Below are positions 59,554-64,000 of a DNA stretch of 64,000 nucleotides, piece after piece. Under the pieces are notes generated by a model. It ran no database searches and was not told where the DNA came from. It saw only the letters and a program-made list of their open reading frames with translations. Made by a program: the position numbers and the translations under genes. Location of the stretch: assembly GCA_021741155.1 (NCBI GenBank), contig JAIOYP010000006.1:1-64000 (forward strand), in the 5' to 3' direction. This DNA comes from Flavobacteriales bacterium (GTDB lineage Bacteria > Bacteroidota > Bacteroidia > UBA10329). The stretch's first letter is position 1; each line of letters begins with the position of its first letter.

Positions 59554-61587
59554 TTACTTGAGAACCTGGGTTGTTTTTTCGAGCATCGAAGTGTCAAGTT
59601 TTTTCAACGCACGCTCGATGGCTGGGTCTTGAGGATTGAGCTGCTTTGCCTTTTCTAGATTGGTACGTGCTGTATACAAATCTCCTTTGGCCATGGCCAA
59701 AAGTCCTATCCGATAGGGTGGTCCTGGGTCGGTTGGGGTGAGTTCGGCAAGAGCCGTTAGAAGGTCAATTGCCTGCTGGTTTCTTCCCGCCATGGCGTGT
59801 ATGGCAGCAAGGTTGTTCAGCACAACAGGTGTTTTGCCACCCAGCGCCAATGCTTGTTCGAATTGAGTTTGGGCTTCAGCATTATTGCCACTCTTGTAGG
59901 CAATATGCCCCAATACAATTCGGGGCTCAATCAACGTAGGCGATAGCTCGATAGCGCTGTTGAGATGTCGTTTTGCATCCGCCTCTTTATTACTGCTCAG
60001 GCAGTATTTTCCTAAGTTCAAATGTGTTTTGGCAAGCAGATTTGCATCATCTGTGTGAGGTTTCATCTCGCCAGCTCTTACAATGCTTTCTAGAGTAGCA
60101 ATGGCCTTGGATTTATCTCCTTGCTTTTCATACATCTCAGCCAAACGAAAACCGACCTCAATGTGTGTAGGGTCTTTTTTTAGCACTTCCTTCAAAAGGC
60201 GTGTTCCCGATTCGGTATTTCCATTCAATAGATGAAGATTGGCCAGTTCTTTCTTGCGATCAATAGGTTGAGCCAATCCAAACTGCAACAGGGTTTCATA
60301 CTTCGAAATAACGTTGCTAATCTGTTCCTTCTTGTCCGAAACGGTTCTGTCATTGGCAATTGCCAAGTTCAATTCCTTAAATTCTGAAGTAGCCTGATAC
60401 GACATTATCTGCACAGCCGAACTATGAAGAACGAACACCACAAGCAGGCAACAGAATACGTTGAAGGCAATGCCATAGGAAGTCCATTTACCGTTACTTC
60501 GGAAGGAAAGCCCACGGAGCGCAAAACTGGAAGACTGCACTGCCCGATAAAAAAGCAACATGAGCATTGCCGTGCATATAGCCATGCCAACCGATAGCAG
60601 CAATGGGATGGTGTCGTACAATCCTCTGAAGGTGAAAACCGAAAAGATGAACACCACAAAAACCAAGAGGTCTTCTTTTACTGTTAACGATTTTCTTTCG
60701 GAATAGCGCCCAAGCGGATGGCCTTTTTGGAACATTGGCGGTTTGCGAAAGGCAAAACTCAATGCCTCTTCAGGACAAACAGAAATGCAATCGAGGTCTT
60801 TTAGGCATCGCGGATTGGTAACCATTTCGTGCAGTTGCACTTCTTTGTGCACCATAATATCTGACGAACACACGGACGTGCAAATACCGCAATCGGTGCA
60901 GTTTCCTGTTAGTGCAATTCTGCCTGGGGCAAACTGATCGGCAATGCCAAACAGGGCACCGTAGGGGCAGCCCATAAAGCAGAAAGCGCGTGATCCCAGC
61001 AGAAAAACAATCAGAAAACCAACGATGAAAAAGGTGAATAACGCCACTTCAACAGGCGGAAGATTTCGCCAAGGACTGTCGGTTATGAATGATGCCCAGC
61101 CGCCAGATTCGGCAGTAACCACCCTCAGTTCATGTTCGGGCACACCATGAATGGCCGAAAGTATCTGTGGCCAAATAAACATGTAGAACATCACCAGCAT
61201 CGGCATCCAGATGAGTGTTCTCGAACGAATGGTGATTGGACGGATATGGAGTTTCTCCAAAAGTGCAGCGCTCAAATCCTGTAAAGCAAGAATATGACAG
61301 CCCCATGAGCAGAAGAACCTGCCGAAGATGAGCGTGCCTACCATAATCACCGCCATCAGAATAAATCCGGCTGTGAGAATTCCTTGATGAATGGTGTAGA
61401 GAACTTCGTTCAGCTCAAGCGGAGCGAGTGTTTGTCCTGCAAGTTTCCAATGAATAAAGTGGGAAAGGAACAGCACATGAATACCGATGAGGCTGTACAT
61501 GCGCCACTTTTCGTATGGCTTTCTCGCTATAACTGAATCTCCCTTTCTGCCAATCATGCCAACGGTTGGTTTCACATCATTTGACAA
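59554..61587 (-). CDS. NapH/NosR-like 4Fe-4S membrane protein fused to TPR repeats
   Basis: Polytopic electron-transfer protein, 677 residues. Several membrane helices (about 29-230) carry two Cys motifs, FFCSWGCH and FCFMGCP, as in NapH/NosR. A ferredoxin-like module follows (about 237-290) with CTDCGICTSVC and DCISVCPEEA, giving ligands for two 4Fe-4S clusters. After two more helix pairs (about 320-410) come C-terminal TPRs (about 450-670: LNLGKYCLSSNKEADAKRHL, NLAAIHAMAGRNQQAIDLL). The fusion to TPRs is unusual. Its start lies 11 bp inside the LOX gene. It may pass quinol electrons to the cytochromes. Confidence 0.83.
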   Translation of the reverse strand: MSNDVKPTVGMIGRKGDSVIARKPYEKWRMYSLIGIHVLFLSHFIHWKLAGQTLAPLELNEVLYTIHQGILTAGFILMAVIMVGTLIFGRFFCSWGCHILALQDLSAALLEKLHIRPITIRSRTLIWMPMLVMFYMFIWPQILSAIHGVPEHELRVVTAESGGWASFITDSPWRNLPPVEVALFTFFIVGFLIVFLLGSRAFCFMGCPYGALFGIADQFAPGRIALTGNCTDCGICTSVCSSDIMVHKEVQLHEMVTNPRCLKDLDCISVCPEEALSFAFRKPPMFQKGHPLGRYSERKSLTVKEDLLVFVVFIFSVFTFRGLYDTIPLLLSVGMAICTAMLMLLFYRAVQSSSFALRGLSFRSNGKWTSYGIAFNVFCCLLVVFVLHSSAVQIMSYQATSEFKELNLAIANDRTVSDKKEQISNVISKYETLLQFGLAQPIDRKKELANLHLLNGNTESGTRLLKEVLKKDPTHIEVGFRLAEMYEKQGDKSKAIATLESIVRAGEMKPHTDDANLLAKTHLNLGKYCLSSNKEADAKRHLNSAIELSPTLIEPRIVLGHIAYKSGNNAEAQTQFEQALALGGKTPVVLNNLAAIHAMAGRNQQAIDLLTALAELTPTDPGPPYRIGLLAMAKGDLYTARTNLEKAKQLNPQDPAIERALKKLDTSMLEKTTQVLK

Positions 61588-63640
61588 CCAACTTGCGGTA
61601 GTAGAGTCGCTGACCGACTTGAAATTTCAGTTGATATACCCCTGGTTTGAGGTCTTTCGTATCAACTGTTCGTTTCGGATTTCCAGCAAGGTTTGGCCAT
61701 TGGTACAAAGATAGCTGACGTCCTAATTGATCGTAAACGTTCAACTCTACATTGGCAGCACTTATCAGGTGCATTTCAATGGTCACGTCTTCGTTTCCTG
61801 TTGGATTTGGATAAACAGAAAGCGACCGTAGCACTTCTGGTTCGGTTATTCCAGTGCAATTGTTCACCACAACTGGCACTTCAACTAACGGGCTCAAGCA
61901 TGATCCACTTCCAATTTCTACTTCCCAATCGTAGAAATAGTAGTAGTAATTGTTTCCACTGGTAGATGAGGTGATGGTGGCCACATCCGAAATCTGATAC
62001 GGATAATTCATGTTGTTGATGTTTCGATACAGATCACACTGCCCACTAATAGACAAATGCCAGCCAGTGCCTGGTTCAATTACCATGTTCAGGTCTATGC
62101 GAGATTCTCCAAACGGAACGAGCATTGTTCTGTAATTAATCAATGCTCCCACACTGTTGTAAAGCTCAACGGTTCTAATTCCAGCACTTCCAGCATACAC
62201 TTTTACCGAGCGGAGGTTCATTTGTTCGTGCACATCGAATAACAGACCTTGCCCACCTGCATGGTATTCACCTGATCCCGTATTGTTTGCGCGACCGCCA
62301 AATGATATTGTTCCCGTATGCACATTCTCATCAGACACAAAAAACGATGTGCTAGAAAACAATGGAGGTGTGTTAAAAGCATTGCCAGTGGCCAGTATTT
62401 CTCCCTGTGCATCATACCAAACGAGGTCTTGCCCGCTAGCTGATAAGGCTGCCTGTTCTCCTTGGCAGATACTATCTCCCATGGCTGACGGGGCGTTGGG
62501 TTGCGCAAGTTCTGTAACCACAAACGGAGTGGAGGTGGCGATGCCGCAATAGGTGGTCACAGCAACGGTATAGCTTCCTGCTTTGGCCCAAATGGCATTT
62601 GAAATCTTTCCGTTTGACCAAGAGTAACTAATGCCAGCGTTTGCACGCAGAAGAACTGAATCTCCTTCACAAATAAAGGATGATCCATCTGCCAAAATTC
62701 GTGCTGTTGCAGAGCCAGAGGTCTGTTGCGTAAGCGTTATAGGAACAGCAGTATAGTTGTTGTCTTCATTTTCTTCTAAAACTATATCGAAGGGATCCAC
62801 TTCATAAACAATCCAATAATCTCCATTGCACACCTCCTGCGGAACATCAATCCACATTCCGTCTAGGTATTCACTATAAATATCAGTGTAGCCAGAAGAG
62901 ATTCCTTGTTCAACCATACTGCAACCGTAATTTCCGCCACCTAGCCCGTAGTTAGGGAAATTTGCAGCTGTAAGCGTGGTACCTTGTCCATAAACGGTAT
63001 TGTCGTCTTTACAATGATGCAAGACGGCAGCATCGGAGCAACTGTTGTAATCCATCAGGCAGAATCCGAGTTTGAATCCTGAATTGATGATGGGCCATTG
63101 CCGTGGGTCGCTAACTCCTACTTCTGGCAACCGTAAGCTATAAAGCCCCCACTGGTCGTAGTGCGTATGGCCATGATTAGGGTGATAAGTCATTCCCTGC
63201 GGCATTAACCGAGTATAAGAGGTCATTTGGCTGCCATTCTTGTGGTATATGCGCTGGAAAGTGAGTTGCTTGGCAGTGCCTCCGTTGGGACAAGAGAATG
63301 TTTGGCTACCAGATGGGTCGTTTACCGAGAAGGTATCGGTGCCACACACAAACCAACGATAACCGTCCATATCAACACCTCTAACGGTAAATGCACCATG
63401 CCCAATATTAGGGGTGGATCCGGTTACGTAAACACGATTGTTTTGCTGATTGGGGCCACTCAGGTAGTTTTCTATTCCATACCACGAAATGGTCATATCG
63501 GGAAGCAAATCGCAATCGTTCGAGCCATCTTCACAAAGACAACCCGTAGCGTTAGATGTGCTGCATTGCCCGAATAAATTAGCGGGAGCCACAATGAATA
63601 AGAAGGCAATGAAAAGTAGAGAAGTGGAAAATCGGTTCAT
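61577..63640 (-). CDS. T9SS-secreted lysyl oxidase-like copper amine oxidase
   Basis: Secreted lysyl-oxidase-family protein; such enzymes oxidise peptidyl lysine or other amines using copper and a lysine tyrosylquinone cofactor. 687 residues from ATG 63638-63640 with a signal to about residue 25. The copper motif HPNHGHTH (His156, His158, His160) matches HxHxH, Lys190 in SGFKLGFCLMD and Tyr255 in GYTDIYSEYLDGMWID align with the two residues that form the cofactor in human LOX (Lys320, Tyr355). Residues about 325-590 are Ig-like and other domains, ending in a type A sorting domain (LSVYPNPTGNEDVTIEM to KLVVK). It heads a five-gene redox operon. Confidence 0.82.
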   Translation of the reverse strand: MNRFSTSLLFIAFLFIVAPANLFGQCSTSNATGCLCEDGSNDCDLLPDMTISWYGIENYLSGPNQQNNRVYVTGSTPNIGHGAFTVRGVDMDGYRWFVCGTDTFSVNDPSGSQTFSCPNGGTAKQLTFQRIYHKNGSQMTSYTRLMPQGMTYHPNHGHTHYDQWGLYSLRLPEVGVSDPRQWPIINSGFKLGFCLMDYNSCSDAAVLHHCKDDNTVYGQGTTLTAANFPNYGLGGGNYGCSMVEQGISSGYTDIYSEYLDGMWIDVPQEVCNGDYWIVYEVDPFDIVLEENEDNNYTAVPITLTQQTSGSATARILADGSSFICEGDSVLLRANAGISYSWSNGKISNAIWAKAGSYTVAVTTYCGIATSTPFVVTELAQPNAPSAMGDSICQGEQAALSASGQDLVWYDAQGEILATGNAFNTPPLFSSTSFFVSDENVHTGTISFGGRANNTGSGEYHAGGQGLLFDVHEQMNLRSVKVYAGSAGIRTVELYNSVGALINYRTMLVPFGESRIDLNMVIEPGTGWHLSISGQCDLYRNINNMNYPYQISDVATITSSTSGNNYYYYFYDWEVEIGSGSCLSPLVEVPVVVNNCTGITEPEVLRSLSVYPNPTGNEDVTIEMHLISAANVELNVYDQLGRQLSLYQWPNLAGNPKRTVDTKDLKPGVYQLKFQVGQRLYYRKLVVK

Positions 63641-63808
63641 GAGTATCGTTTTAGATGCCCTCAAAGTAGATTGCTCTCAAGCTTAAAAAAATGATACAAA
63701 TCATAAAATGAATAAACAGATAGAAATAAATCCTGATGCTTTCCTTAAGATTAAGCACAGAAACTCAGTGTGAGAAGTACTAGCTACCTCAGTAAAATAC
63801 TGAAAGGT

Positions 63809-64000
63809 CTAGTTGTCTTCAGCAAACCATTCAGCATAGCTCGAAGGTGTTTCAACCAATTTTAACGAGTACAATTTTACCTCTTGTGGGAGCCCACTGC
63901 GGATTTTCTCCGCCATGTCTATCAACAGATTTTCGCACGTTGGTTGGTAGGGAACGTACTCCACCCGTTCAAACAAACTACTTGTTTCTGGGTCGAGTTT
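63809..64000 (-). CDS. 6-carboxytetrahydropterin synthase/6-pyruvoyl-tetrahydropterin synthase (5' end outside window)
   Basis: Only the last 63 codons are present. VEYVPYQPTCENLLIDMAEK matches the conserved PTxENL region, and VKLYSLKLVETPSSYAEWF with the family Glu-Thr-x-x-Ser-Tyr-Ala-Glu C-terminus. QueD-type (queuosine and 7-deazapurine precursor) and PTPS-type enzymes share these parts, so the exact role is open. It stops at TAG 63809-63811 and continues beyond the right edge. The 168 bp between it and the LOX start hold no gene. Confidence 0.8.
   Translation of the reverse strand, partial: KLDPETSSLFERVEYVPYQPTCENLLIDMAEKIRSGLPQEVKLYSLKLVETPSSYAEWFAEDN

Noticed and set aside
1-64000. 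CRISPR arrays, tRNA or rRNA genes
   Set aside because: I looked in the larger intergenic gaps and found no regularly spaced repeats or cloverleaf-like sequences; a covariance search would be the decisive test.

Overview
The window looks like chromosomal DNA from a member of the Bacteroidota, most likely a Flavobacteriales-type organism. Signs of this are several secreted proteins with type IX secretion (T9SS) C-terminal sorting domains, a DUF4286 gene next to rsmA, promoters of the TTG/TTTG-N18-23-TAnnTTTG type, a sulfite reductase with a HEPN-like tail in a cobA/cysG/cysH operon, a DUF5777 gene, and the purH-mreB order. No rRNA, tRNA or CRISPR array was seen.

Layout. 1-10 kb is housekeeping: mreB (cut by the edge) and purH behind an attenuator-like leader, an ABC permease, a methyltransferase, a haloalkane-dehalogenase-like hydrolase overlapping mfd tail to tail, and fbp. 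10-17 kb holds a tail-collar secreted protein, a GNAT-aspartate kinase pair, a 2-hydroxyacid dehydrogenase, mgtE and rsmA. 17.3-21.1 kb is accessory. A two-gene module (an ADP-ribosyltransferase-like protein and a membrane-tailed partner) splits the DUF4286-rsmA pair and is bracketed by a duplicated copy of the rsmA 5' end; next to it is a type II restriction-modification pair. 21-30 kb holds a TPR lipoprotein-like gene bracketed by inverted copies of an intergenic element, serS, rpmA-rplU, an EamA transporter, two heavy-metal-associated-domain proteins and a large T9SS protein. 30-33 kb is a tandem array of three T9SS paralogues.

33-42 kb is a sulfur and methionine block: hom, cysH (APS-reductase type), a precorrin-2 dehydrogenase, cobA/sumT, a siroheme sulfite reductase and metX on the minus strand, with OsmC and metZ on the plus strand. 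Between metX and the sulfite reductase lie two successive short ORFs with runs of four and five cysteine codons, each followed by an intrinsic terminator. This reads as a double, cysteine-sensing transcription attenuator and is the most interesting regulatory signal here.

42-57 kb contains an M28 peptidase, rsmI, a radical SAM/SPASM enzyme, a Pif1-like helicase, an overlapping nuclease/phosphodiesterase/AlkD trio, an S15/CocE peptidase and a PAS-PAS-SpoIIE phosphatase that appears to have inserted with duplication of the peptidase 3' end. 57.8-63.6 kb is a tightly overlapping operon: a T9SS lysyl-oxidase-like protein with all copper and quinone-forming residues, a NapH-like Fe-S membrane protein fused to TPRs, two c-type cytochromes and a DUF5777 barrel. 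The right edge cuts a QueD-type gene.
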